Assembly: GCA_014879435.1 (NCBI GenBank)
Contig: JACSSB010000306.1
Coordinates: 1-6,325, forward strand
Reading direction: 5' to 3'
From: Phycisphaerales bacterium
GTDB lineage: Bacteria; Pseudomonadota; Gammaproteobacteria; Competibacterales; Competibacteraceae
Length of the DNA stretch: 6,325 nt
The notes beneath the pieces were generated by a model. The model saw nothing but the letters and a program-made list of their open reading frames with translations, was not told the DNA's origin and ran no database searches. Both the position numbers and the translations under genes were made by a program. This document shows positions 1 to 6,324 of the stretch, one piece after another; the stretch's first letter is position 1, and every line of letters starts with the position of its first letter.

Positions 1-135
1 AGGATTTAAGTATAAACCATGATGGATCTGTCAATCGTCCCGATTTACCGTTTTGCTCAATTGATTTTAACTAATGGCTGCTTAAGCTGGTTTCTACAGC
101 GAAGCGTGTTTTAAGCTCAATATCCTGTACTTTAA
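1..135 (+). other. Probable 3' end of a plus-strand transcription unit
   Basis: This AT-richer stretch lies directly upstream of a strong plus-strand terminator, so a plus-strand transcript probably ends here. One frame is open from base 3 to a TAA at 72-74 and would encode a 23-residue tail ending SIDFN. It could be the C-terminus of a convergent gene entering from the left edge, about 60 bases before the terminator hairpin. The other two plus frames stop at 7-9 and 20-22. A second possibility is a 31-codon ORF at 19-114 starting ATGATG, but its only Shine-Dalgarno-like sequence (AGGA at 1-4) is too far upstream. A small RNA ending at the terminator is a third option. I do not recognise either peptide. 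Confidence 0.3.
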
Positions 136-165
136 CCGCCAGCCGGATCTGCTGGCGGTTTTTTT
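136..165 (+). terminator. Rho-independent terminator, plus strand
   Basis: A perfect 8-bp GC-rich stem, CCGCCAGC (136-143) and GCTGGCGG (151-158), encloses a 7-base loop. It is followed at once by seven T residues (159-165). This is a textbook intrinsic terminator for transcription running left to right. On the minus strand the same stem is followed only by TTAAAG, so it would be at best a weak terminator for the six-gene minus-strand cluster, whose last stop codon is 36 bases away. Confidence 0.85.
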
Positions 166-200
166 ATGGCTGTTACCAGCAATATGCCGATTTGTAGTGC

Positions 201-905
201 TTAGATTGAATTCCATCTTTTTGAACGTGGCTTACAACGCGCTAATTGGGTGTGGTAGCGATGGGCGCGCTGACTGACTTGGCGAGCCCGTTTCATTAAC
301 CACGGCTTATTCTGATACGTGCGCTTGGCAAAACCGCCCTGACCTTCGTGATAGGCGAGATACTGATTATAGGCATCGTTTTTGGCAATACCGTTGATGC
401 GTGCGGTTTCACTGACATACCAACCCACAAAATCCACAGCGTCGGCGAATTCATCGCGGTCGGCATCACGTCTACCGGTAGCGGCGATATAGTGTTCCCA
501 GGTTTTATCCAGCGCTTGGCTGTAGCCATAGGCGGAAGAAGGCCGGGGTCCAGGAATGAAACCGAGATACCAGGTTCGGGGCGGTTGCGCATCGGCCTGG
601 AAGGCGGATTCATGGTAGATGATGGCCAGCAGCACCGGTAGCGGCACGCCCCAGCGCTGACTTGCAGCATTGGCATCGGTGAACCAGTCACCGTATTGTT
701 CGAAGATGGCACAGGCATCATCGGGGTTGCGAGGGGGTGCGGTTGCGCACGAATCCAGCAGTAGAAGCGCGCCGAGTAAGAGGGTGTTTGCTCCCCACCA
801 ATATTTTGGTTTCCGTAGTGGCAATGCTAGGGGCCTGCCGATCTTTTTAGCGTTAGCGATCCAGGCACGCCAGGGAGAGAGGCGCGGTTCACACGGTTTG
901 ATCAT
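201..905 (-). CDS. SLT/lysozyme-fold putative lytic transglycosylase lipoprotein
   Basis: The gene encodes a 234-residue protein with a lysozyme-like transglycosylase domain at about residues 64-220. The likely catalytic glutamate is E99 in the IYHESAF motif. Downstream are an AYGYSQ motif (125-130), a conserved-looking ADAVDFVGWY segment (154-163) and a YHEG motif (185-188), the usual order in SLT-type folds. The expected activity is cleavage of peptidoglycan glycan strands in the periplasm, but this is inferred from the fold. A basic N-terminus precedes a hydrophobic stretch at about 41-50 and a lipobox-like LLDSC with C53, so the protein is probably a lipoprotein. Aspartate before the -1 serine is unusual. 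The chosen ATG overlaps the lnt stop as ATGA, suggesting translational coupling, and no Shine-Dalgarno is visible. A TTG at 822-824 is an alternative start that would give 207 residues and a more ordinary signal peptide, with the lipid cysteine at 26. I do not recognise a named orthologue. Confidence 0.85.
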   Translation of the reverse strand: MIKPCEPRLSPWRAWIANAKKIGRPLALPLRKPKYWWGANTLLLGALLLLDSCATAPPRNPDDACAIFEQYGDWFTDANAASQRWGVPLPVLLAIIYHESAFQADAQPPRTWYLGFIPGPRPSSAYGYSQALDKTWEHYIAATGRRDADRDEFADAVDFVGWYVSETARINGIAKNDAYNQYLAYHEGQGGFAKRTYQNKPWLMKRARQVSQRAHRYHTQLARCKPRSKRWNSI

Positions 906-2416
906 GGGCTGATTTTGCCGTGCCTATCCAATAAAAACCCCAGTCCCAGCAAACCCATGAGTAAAAGTACTACGGGTAAATCCCCAAAACGCCCATAAGG
1001 GGTCAGTCCGCGCAACGGTTGCACCTTGCCGGAAATGACTTCGGCCTGGAACTGATTGCCTCGACTCAGTATCCGGCCACGCTCGTCCAGCACAGCAGAG
1101 ATACCAGTATTGGTGGCGCGGGCCAGATATCGAGCCATTTCCATGGCGCGCATCCGCACGATCTGCAGGTGCTGGTGCGGGGCGATGGAATCTTTGAACC
1201 AAGCGTCATTGCTGACGTTGATCAGCCAGGTGGCCTCTGGGAGCGCCAGACGGATCTCGCTACCGAATGCCGCTTCAAAGCAGATCGAAACTCCAACTGG
1301 TTGCCCACCAACCTGTGGTAACGGTTGGTCGCGTTCGCCAGGGGTGAAATCGGCCATCGGAATATCCACCCAGTCCCGGAAGAATAGGAGAAACGTGCGC
1401 AGGGGCAGATATTCGCCAAACGGTAAGAGTCGGCGCTTGTGGTAGGTACCGGGTGAGCGGCCGATAATGAGCATACTGTTGTGGAAAATCTGGGCTTCTC
1501 TGGAACCGCTTGGGATGCCGATGACATAATCGATTTTGGCCTGTTGCGCGTCTTCGGCCAGCAGGCTCAGAAAGGTAGTCGCCTCTTCTTGAAAAATTGG
1601 AATGGCAGTCTCTGGCCAGACGATGACATCCGTGCGGCCATATTCGGCCCGGCTGAGTTGGACGTAGCGCCGTAGGGTTTCCTCCAAAATGGAGGATTGC
1701 CACTTCTGATCCTGCAGGATGTTGCCTTGTACTAGAGCAATACGCAGCGGTGTTCCTGCCGACTCCACCCAATCCATGCGGCCCAAACTCCAGGAAGTGA
1801 GCCACAAAGCCGCCAGAATACCCAGCCAGAGTCCGCGTGTGGACCTGCGATCACTCGCCCACATCGTGCGTAACAGGCCCACGCTGAGAAGTACCGCCCA
1901 ACCTACGCCGAATACACCGAGATAGGGCGCCAGATTAGCTAGTGCTGAGTCGGTTTGGCTGTAACCGATTGCCAGCCAGGGAAAACCGGTGAGTAACCAG
2001 CTTCTGACCCAGTCCAGCAGTGTCCAGAGCGCTGGGAAGATCAACAACCATCGGATTGGCCCTGGCGACGGTCCCCAGCGGCTGATCGCATAGCCTAGAA
2101 CGGCGGGATAGAGCGCCATGACCGCCACCACCAAGAAAGTGGCGAGTGCGGCAAATGCCGCTGGCGCATTGCCGTAATCGTGCAGGCTGATGAAGATCCA
2201 GTAAATACCAAAGCCGAATGCGCCCAGTCCGAACAGTCCACCATGCCGCGCCGCACACCATGGCGAGGCATCGTCCCAGCTCCACAGCAGGACGATGGGT
2301 AGCAGCATAGCCAACGGCCAGATTCCAAACGGCGCGAAAGCGAGCGGCAGCAGCGCCCCGGCGATGAAGACCGATAAATCGACGATACGGAAGCGGCGCT
2401 GCGAGAGATCGGGCAT
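902..2416 (-). CDS. lnt: Apolipoprotein N-acyltransferase
   Basis: Lnt is the inner-membrane enzyme that transfers an acyl chain from phospholipid to the amino group of the lipid-modified cysteine of apolipoproteins, the last step of lipoprotein maturation. At 504 residues it is close to the E. coli length of about 512. Residues 13-212 form a run of hydrophobic membrane segments, and one more lies near 479-496. Between them is the periplasmic nitrilase-like domain. Its catalytic triad is visible as E269 in WPETAIP, K327 in YHKRRLLPFGEYLP and C379 in VSICFE. The conserved E335 in the lid motif and E381 after the cysteine are also present. The start is the only reasonable ATG: an in-frame TAA lies at 2447-2449 and no start codon falls between. 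No Shine-Dalgarno precedes it. The gene sits 123 bp after corC and overlaps the next gene by four bases. Confidence 0.97.
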   Translation of the reverse strand: MPDLSQRRFRIVDLSVFIAGALLPLAFAPFGIWPLAMLLPIVLLWSWDDASPWCAARHGGLFGLGAFGFGIYWIFISLHDYGNAPAAFAALATFLVVAVMALYPAVLGYAISRWGPSPGPIRWLLIFPALWTLLDWVRSWLLTGFPWLAIGYSQTDSALANLAPYLGVFGVGWAVLLSVGLLRTMWASDRRSTRGLWLGILAALWLTSWSLGRMDWVESAGTPLRIALVQGNILQDQKWQSSILEETLRRYVQLSRAEYGRTDVIVWPETAIPIFQEEATTFLSLLAEDAQQAKIDYVIGIPSGSREAQIFHNSMLIIGRSPGTYHKRRLLPFGEYLPLRTFLLFFRDWVDIPMADFTPGERDQPLPQVGGQPVGVSICFEAAFGSEIRLALPEATWLINVSNDAWFKDSIAPHQHLQIVRMRAMEMARYLARATNTGISAVLDERGRILSRGNQFQAEVISGKVQPLRGLTPYGRFGDLPVVLLLMGLLGLGFLLDRHGKISP

Positions 2417-2485
2417 GGTGATCGTGAACGGGGTAGGTGGGGCGGCTTATCAGGAGACGAAAATATAGCCGCAGCGGGTGCGAGT

Positions 2486-2540
2486 ACTCCGGTAAGGAAA
2501 ACCTTTTCGGCTAGGGAAAAGATTGAAGTGATACCGGAGT
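2486..2540 (-). repeat. Inverted repeat / nested hairpin in the corC-lnt spacer
   Basis: ACTCCGGTA (2486-2494) and TACCGGAGT (2532-2540) are perfect 9-bp inverted repeats. Inside them a second pair, CTTTTC (2503-2508) and GAAAAG (2516-2521), forms a 6-bp stem with a 7-base loop. In the minus-strand transcript this would fold as a nested hairpin that begins at the last-read base region of corC: base 2540 is the first base pair partner and also belongs to the corC TGA. No T-run follows the outer stem, so it is not a standard intrinsic terminator. It could be an mRNA-stabilising or processing structure, a partial attenuator, or a DNA-binding site. The remaining spacer (2417-2485) shows no ORF or clear promoter. 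Confidence 0.5.
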
Positions 2541-3409
2541 CAGACCTCCTCGGTGGTAGGCGATACGGTTTCCTGCTCATCGTGTGGGGTCATTTCTAGT
2601 AGATGAATCCGCCGGTTGTCGGCGCGCAGCACCCGAAAATGGAACCGATCCAGATCGACGGTCTCGCCGCCCTTAGGTAGCCGCCCCAACTCCATCATCA
2701 CCAATCCGCCGACGGTATCGGCCCGCTCATCGCTGAGGTTGGCCTTGAAGTATTCGTTGAAATCCTCGACCGGGGTCAATGCTTTGATGATGAAGGTGCC
2801 GCCCTGAGGACGGATGAAGGCGCCGGTATCGTCGGTATCGTGTTCGTCATCGATTTCACCAACGATCTCCTCCAGTACATCCTCGATAGTGATCAATCCA
2901 GCCACGCCGCCGTACTCGTCCACCACGATAGCGATGTGCAGGCGATTGCTGCGGAATTCCTTGAGTAGGATATTGAGGCGTTTACTTTCGGGAATGAACT
3001 TGGCTGGACGCAACAGGGCGTTCAGATCGAAGGTTTCGTGAGGGTCAAAGGCGTGGCTCAATAAGTCCTTGGCGATCAGAATACCAATGACATTATCTTT
3101 GCTCTGGTCGATGACCGGCAGGCGGGAATGGCCGGATTCGACGATTTCAGCGATCAGACGCTCCAAGCTCCAATCGCTTTCAAGGATCACCATCTGTGCG
3201 CGGGGAATCATCACATCGCGCACCTGGGTTTCCGACACCTTCATGACGCCTTCCATCATCTTGAAGGAATCGGCGTCCAGCAGTTCCCGTTGCTGGGCGT
3301 CGCGTAATAATTCCATCAGTTCATCCCGGTCCTTGGGTTCGCCCATCAGGGCGGAGCCTAAACGTTCCAGCCAGGATTTATGGCTTGATTCGGATCGCTC
3401 GTCGTTCAT
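2540..3409 (-). CDS. corC: CorC/YbeX CBS-domain protein (magnesium/cobalt efflux-associated)
   Basis: This 289-residue soluble protein matches E. coli CorC (YbeX, about 292 residues) along its whole length. The N-terminal stretch reads GEPKDRDELMELL (23-35). It is followed by a CBS pair at about 67-127 and 130-190, including RDVMIPRAQM (64-73), HSRLPVI (94-100) and the highly conserved VDEYGGVAGLITIEDVLEEI run (163-182). The C-terminal CorC_HlyC domain lies at about 203-275, with DTVGGLVM (231-238) and a conserved GET (248-250). No membrane DUF21 domain is present, so this is the short cytosolic form. CBS pairs typically bind adenosine nucleotides. The family is linked genetically to Mg2+/Co2+ efflux, and YbeX has also been tied to ribosome metabolism, fitting its ybeZ-ybeY neighbours. 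The start lies 8 bp after the ybeY stop. The nearest purine-rich SD-like sequence, GGAGA, overlaps the ybeY end and is rather distant. Confidence 0.96.
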   Translation of the reverse strand: MNDERSESSHKSWLERLGSALMGEPKDRDELMELLRDAQQRELLDADSFKMMEGVMKVSETQVRDVMIPRAQMVILESDWSLERLIAEIVESGHSRLPVIDQSKDNVIGILIAKDLLSHAFDPHETFDLNALLRPAKFIPESKRLNILLKEFRSNRLHIAIVVDEYGGVAGLITIEDVLEEIVGEIDDEHDTDDTGAFIRPQGGTFIIKALTPVEDFNEYFKANLSDERADTVGGLVMMELGRLPKGGETVDLDRFHFRVLRADNRRIHLLEMTPHDEQETVSPTTEEV

Positions 3410-3417
3410 GATCGGTC

Positions 3418-3879
3418 TTATGGGTCTCCATAGGGGTCGGGATAGCCGAGACCCGCCAGGATACGAATTTCCAAGGCTTCCATGGCTTCGGCGTGTGGCT
3501 CATGTTGATGATCATAGCCCAGCAGATGCAAAACACCATGGGCGACCAAATGCGCCCAGTGCGCCTCGACGGGTTTTTCTTGGCTGAACGCCTCGCGCAG
3601 CACGACAGGGGCACAGATGACGATATCGCCCAGTAGGGCGCTTTCGACTCCGGGCGGTGCTTCGAACGGGAAGGACAGTACGTTGGTCGGTCCCTGCTTG
3701 TGGCGGTACGTTTCGTTCAGGGCAGTGCTTTCCACTTCGTTGACCACGCGGATCGTCAACTCAGCGTCTCCTTGGAATCCGGTGCCGTCCAGTGCCGCTT
3801 CCGCCCAGCGCTGGAAGTCGGTTTCGGTCGGCAATCCCGGCATATCCAGAGCAATTTGTAAGTCCAGTTCCAGCGTCAT
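3418..3879 (-). CDS. ybeY: Endoribonuclease YbeY (rRNA maturation factor)
   Basis: YbeY is a single-domain metalloprotein needed for correct 16S rRNA 3'-end maturation and 70S ribosome quality control. The metal-binding signature H-x3-H-x5-H is intact in HGVLHLLGYDH, as H114, H118 and H124. The conserved arginine is R59 in NETYRH. These residue numbers match those of E. coli YbeY exactly when translation starts at the ATG at 3877-3879, giving 153 residues. That is why I prefer this ATG to the TTG three bases upstream (3880-3882). The ATG shares one base with the ybeZ stop (TGATG), and AGGA lies nine bases upstream inside ybeZ, so translation is likely coupled. The C-terminal GYPDPYGDP corresponds to the family's usual GY-DPY ending. 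Confidence 0.96.
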   Translation of the reverse strand: MTLELDLQIALDMPGLPTETDFQRWAEAALDGTGFQGDAELTIRVVNEVESTALNETYRHKQGPTNVLSFPFEAPPGVESALLGDIVICAPVVLREAFSQEKPVEAHWAHLVAHGVLHLLGYDHQHEPHAEAMEALEIRILAGLGYPDPYGDP

Positions 3880-4859
3880 CAAGGGTTGTCCTGTTCATAG
3901 CGAGCATAAGCGCCAACGATTCGCTGTACCAGCGGATGTCGTACCACGTCGCGGGTATTGAAGAAGGTGATGCTGATGCCTTCGACATCTTTTAGTACCT
4001 GCAAAACCTGTCGCAGGCCGGATTCGGTATTGCGTGGCAGATCGACCTGAGTGACATCACCGGTGACGATGGCCGTGGAACCGAAGCCGATTCGAGTCAG
4101 AAACATTTTCATTTGCTCGACGGTGGTGTTCTGCGCTTCGTCAAGGATGATGAAGGAGTCATTCAGGCTTCTGCCGCGCATGAAGGCCAGTGGGGCGACT
4201 TCGATGATGCCACGTTCGATCAGTTTGGCGACTTGCTCAAAGCCCAGCATTTCGTAGAGGGCATCGTAGAGCGGTCGCAAGTAGGGATCAATTTTCTGCG
4301 CCATGTCGCCGGGTAAGAAACCCAGTCGCTCACCGGCTTCCACCGCCGGTCGCACCAGAACCAGGCGGCGGACCGTGCTGGATTCCAGTGCGTCCACGGC
4401 GCAAGCGACCGCTAGATAGGTTTTGCCAGTACCCGCCGGACCCACTCCGAAATTCAGGTCGTGGTGTTTGATGTTCCACAGATAGCGCTGCTGATTGGGG
4501 CCACGGCCACGAATCAGGCCGCGCCGGGTGCGGATCAGCACCTCATCGATGTCCGGTTCCAAATCCTTGACCAGAGCGTCGGCACCGGCTTCTCCCAGCG
4601 TAAGATGCACCGAGGCTGGGGTGAGGGCTTCATCGCGGGTGCTGCGATACAGCGCTTCCAGCACCGCTACCGCAATTGCGGTCATTGCTGGATCGCCGAC
4701 CACGCGAAATTGGTGGCCACGATTGTTGATTTCCACTCCCAGTCGGCGTTCGATCTGGCGTAGATGCTCGTCTAGGTGGCCGCATAGATTAGCCAGTCGC
4801 GCGTTATCGGCTGGCTCTAGCAAAAGATCTTGAAACGGGCGAGAAGCGTTTGCGTTCAA
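3879..4859 (-). CDS. ybeZ: PhoH-like ATPase YbeZ
   Basis: This 326-residue protein is a PhoH-family P-loop NTPase. The N-terminal segment carries LEPADNARL (14-22) and GVEINNRG (41-48), as in E. coli YbeZ. Walker A is GPAGTGKT (140-147), and Walker B is FIILDEAQ (236-243) with D240 and E241. The TGDVTQVDLPRN segment (266-277) is the conserved motif after Walker B. YbeZ interacts functionally with YbeY and is thought to act in RNA/ribosome metabolism; its exact substrate is not settled. The only well-placed start is TTG at 4857-4859, overlapping the miaB stop by four bases (TTGA) with no clear Shine-Dalgarno. It gives an N-terminus only a few residues longer than E. coli's before the shared LEPADNARL. 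The protein ends soon after the core (YEQDNP), without the charged tail I recall for the roughly 346-residue E. coli protein. Confidence 0.96.
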   Translation of the reverse strand: MNANASRPFQDLLLEPADNARLANLCGHLDEHLRQIERRLGVEINNRGHQFRVVGDPAMTAIAVAVLEALYRSTRDEALTPASVHLTLGEAGADALVKDLEPDIDEVLIRTRRGLIRGRGPNQQRYLWNIKHHDLNFGVGPAGTGKTYLAVACAVDALESSTVRRLVLVRPAVEAGERLGFLPGDMAQKIDPYLRPLYDALYEMLGFEQVAKLIERGIIEVAPLAFMRGRSLNDSFIILDEAQNTTVEQMKMFLTRIGFGSTAIVTGDVTQVDLPRNTESGLRQVLQVLKDVEGISITFFNTRDVVRHPLVQRIVGAYARYEQDNP

Positions 4860-6253
4860 GGTGAGAGGACAGGTGAGTTGTAGATCCGCTGGCCAGCGAA
4901 TCGAGAGGCCAGCGCCGATGATGTGGGATCAATCAGCAATCGGCCACGTAGAGAATTGGGTAAGGCTTCGGTGATGACAACTTCAGCGAAATGGCCGATC
5001 AATTCGGTAGGACCATCGAAATTGACTACGCGGTTATTTTCGGTGCGGCCAGACAATTGGCGATCGTCCTTGCGCGAGGGTCTGTCGATCAAAAGTCGCT
5101 GGGTGGTACCGATCATTTTGCGGCTGATGGCCTGCGCACCGTCTTCGATACGCGCCTGCAAGTGGGCCAAGCGTTCTTTCTTGACCGCCAGCGATGTGGG
5201 GTCGGGCAAGTTAGCGGCAGGTGTACCGGGTCGTGGACTGTAGATGAAACTGAAGCTATGGTCGAAGCCGATTTCATCGATTAACTTCATAGTGTCTTCA
5301 AAATCCCGTTCGGTTTCACCAGGGAAACCGACGATGAAATCCGAGGACAGGCTGATTTCTGGACGCACGGCGCGCAGCTTGCGAATCTTGGCCTTGTATT
5401 CCAGTACGGTGTGACCACGTTTCATCAGGCTGAGGATACGGTCTGAGCCGCTTTGCACCGGCAAGTGCAGATGGCTGACCAGTTGTGGCACGCGGGCGTA
5501 GACCGCAATCAGTCGGTCGGAAAACTCCACCGGATGCGAGGTGGTGTAGCGAATGCGATCGATGCCATCGATAGCAGCGACGTGCTCGATCAGCAAGGCC
5601 AGATCGGCGGTTTCGTCGTCGCCGAGCGGTCCACGATAGGCGTTGACATTCTGGCCGAGCAAAGTGATCTCACGCACGCCTTGTCTGGCCAGCGTTTCAA
5701 CTTCAGCCAGCACGGTTTCGAACGAACGGCTGACTTCTTCGCCACGGGTGTAAGGGACGACGCAGAAGGTGCAGTACTTACTGCAGCCTTCCATGATCGA
5801 GACGAAGGCGGTCGGCCCTTCGGCGCGTGGTTCTGGCAGCCGGTCGAATTTTTCGATTTCTGGGAAAGAGATATCGACCACGGGTTGCTGATCGGTCCAC
5901 ACTGAACGCAGCATTTCCGGCAGGCGGTGCAGGGTTTGCGGACCGAAGACCAGATCCACATGTGGCGCCCGTTGGCGCAGCATTTCACCTTCCTGGCTGG
6001 CCACGCAGCCCCCAACGCCGATGATTACGCCAGGTCGGTGTGCTTTCAGGGCTTTCCACTGGCCCAGTTGCGAGAATACCTTTTCCTGGGCTTTTTCGCG
6101 GATGGAGCAGGTATTGAGCAACAAGACATCTGCCTGGGTAGGATCGTCGGTGCGCTCCAGACCACAAGCCGCGTGTAGACCATCCGCCATCCGGGCGGAG
6201 TCGTACTCGTTCATCTGGCAGCCGTGGGTCTTAATGTACAGTTTGCGGGTCAT
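4856..6253 (-). CDS. miaB: tRNA-2-methylthio-N6-dimethylallyladenosine synthase MiaB
   Basis: MiaB is a radical-SAM methylthiotransferase that converts i6A37 to ms2i6A37 in tRNAs reading codons that begin with U. The N-terminal domain holds the three cysteines of the auxiliary [4Fe-4S] cluster: C12 (KTHGCQMNEYD), C49 (NTCSIREKAQ) and C83 (GVGGCVASQ). The radical-SAM CxxxCxxC motif is C157, C161 and C164 (EGCSKYCTFC), at the same numbers as E. coli MiaB. The core includes LLGQNVNAYRG, HLPVQSGSDRIL and SSDFIVGFPGET. A C-terminal TRAM domain spans roughly 378-442 and includes SGRTENNRVVNFDG. The ATG at 6251-6253 gives 465 residues and an N-terminus, MTRKLYIKTHGCQMNEYD, collinear with E. coli. 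A TTG at 6269-6271 would add six residues and is less likely. The Shine-Dalgarno is weak (AAGA about eight bases upstream). This is the first gene of the visible cluster. Confidence 0.97.
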   Translation of the reverse strand: MTRKLYIKTHGCQMNEYDSARMADGLHAACGLERTDDPTQADVLLLNTCSIREKAQEKVFSQLGQWKALKAHRPGVIIGVGGCVASQEGEMLRQRAPHVDLVFGPQTLHRLPEMLRSVWTDQQPVVDISFPEIEKFDRLPEPRAEGPTAFVSIMEGCSKYCTFCVVPYTRGEEVSRSFETVLAEVETLARQGVREITLLGQNVNAYRGPLGDDETADLALLIEHVAAIDGIDRIRYTTSHPVEFSDRLIAVYARVPQLVSHLHLPVQSGSDRILSLMKRGHTVLEYKAKIRKLRAVRPEISLSSDFIVGFPGETERDFEDTMKLIDEIGFDHSFSFIYSPRPGTPAANLPDPTSLAVKKERLAHLQARIEDGAQAISRKMIGTTQRLLIDRPSRKDDRQLSGRTENNRVVNFDGPTELIGHFAEVVITEALPNSLRGRLLIDPTSSALASRFAGQRIYNSPVLSP

Positions 6254-6267
6254 CAATGATTCTTGAA

Positions 6268-6279
6268 CCAAAATTTTGG
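6268..6279. repeat. 12-bp perfect palindrome in the miaB leader
   Basis: CCAAAATTTTGG is a perfect palindrome lying between the putative miaB -10 box and its ATG, about where transcription would begin. It could be an operator, but a 12-bp palindrome is expected once or twice by chance in a window this long. Its position is the only argument for function. Confidence 0.25.
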
Positions 6280-6286
6280 GGAGAAA

Positions 6287-6295
6287 ACTATAGCA
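6287..6295 (-). promoter_or_regulatory. Putative extended -10 promoter of the miaB operon
   Basis: Read on the minus strand, TGCTATAGT gives an extended -10 element (TG at 6295-6294, hexamer TATAGT at 6292-6287). It is one mismatch from TATAAT and would place the start site near 6280, about 27 bases before the miaB ATG. No good -35 sits at the right distance: the nearest, TTGCCT at 6320-6315, is 22 bases away. Extended -10 promoters can work with a poor -35. This is inference from sequence only. Confidence 0.4.
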
Positions 6296-6318
6296 TTGCC
6301 GTTGTAGGGGCGCTAGGC

Positions 6319-6324
6319 AAGGAG
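6319..6324 (+). promoter_or_regulatory. Possible ribosome binding site for a divergent plus-strand gene beyond the edge
   Basis: AAGGAG on the plus strand is a near-consensus Shine-Dalgarno lying one base before the window ends. If functional, a divergently transcribed gene would start about 6-9 bases outside the window. No coding sequence of it is visible here. Confidence 0.25.

Noticed and set aside
19..114. 31-codon ORF starting ATGATG before the terminator
   Set aside because: An ORF this short is likely by chance, it has no well-placed Shine-Dalgarno, and the peptide is not recognised. It is mentioned only as one option for the plus-strand transcript.
55..121. Repeated GCTCAAT at 55-61 and 115-121
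   Set aside because: A single 7-base direct repeat 60 bases apart is within chance expectation in AT-richer DNA.
169..180. Small hairpin GCTG-GTAA-CAGC (minus strand) after the transglycosylase gene as a terminator
   Set aside because: The stem is only 4 bp and is followed by CATAAAA, with no T-run.
1275..1805. 176-codon open frame on the minus strand inside lnt
   Set aside because: It is an alternative frame of lnt, which has full-length homology and an intact catalytic triad in its own frame.
2462..2467. TATATT on the minus strand as a -10 box for an lnt promoter
   Set aside because: No acceptable -35 lies 16-18 bases upstream; the best candidate, TTACCG, is about 22 bases away.
3069..3587. 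172-codon open frame on the plus strand across corC and ybeY
   Set aside because: It lies antisense to two genes with clear family motifs, its translation is serine/arginine-rich and low in complexity, and it shows no recognisable domain.
201..6253. A previously undescribed multi-gene system
   Set aside because: Five of the six genes are conserved housekeeping genes in their usual order. There are no CRISPR repeats, transposase, toxin-antitoxin, phage or defence genes, and no compositional break that I can see.
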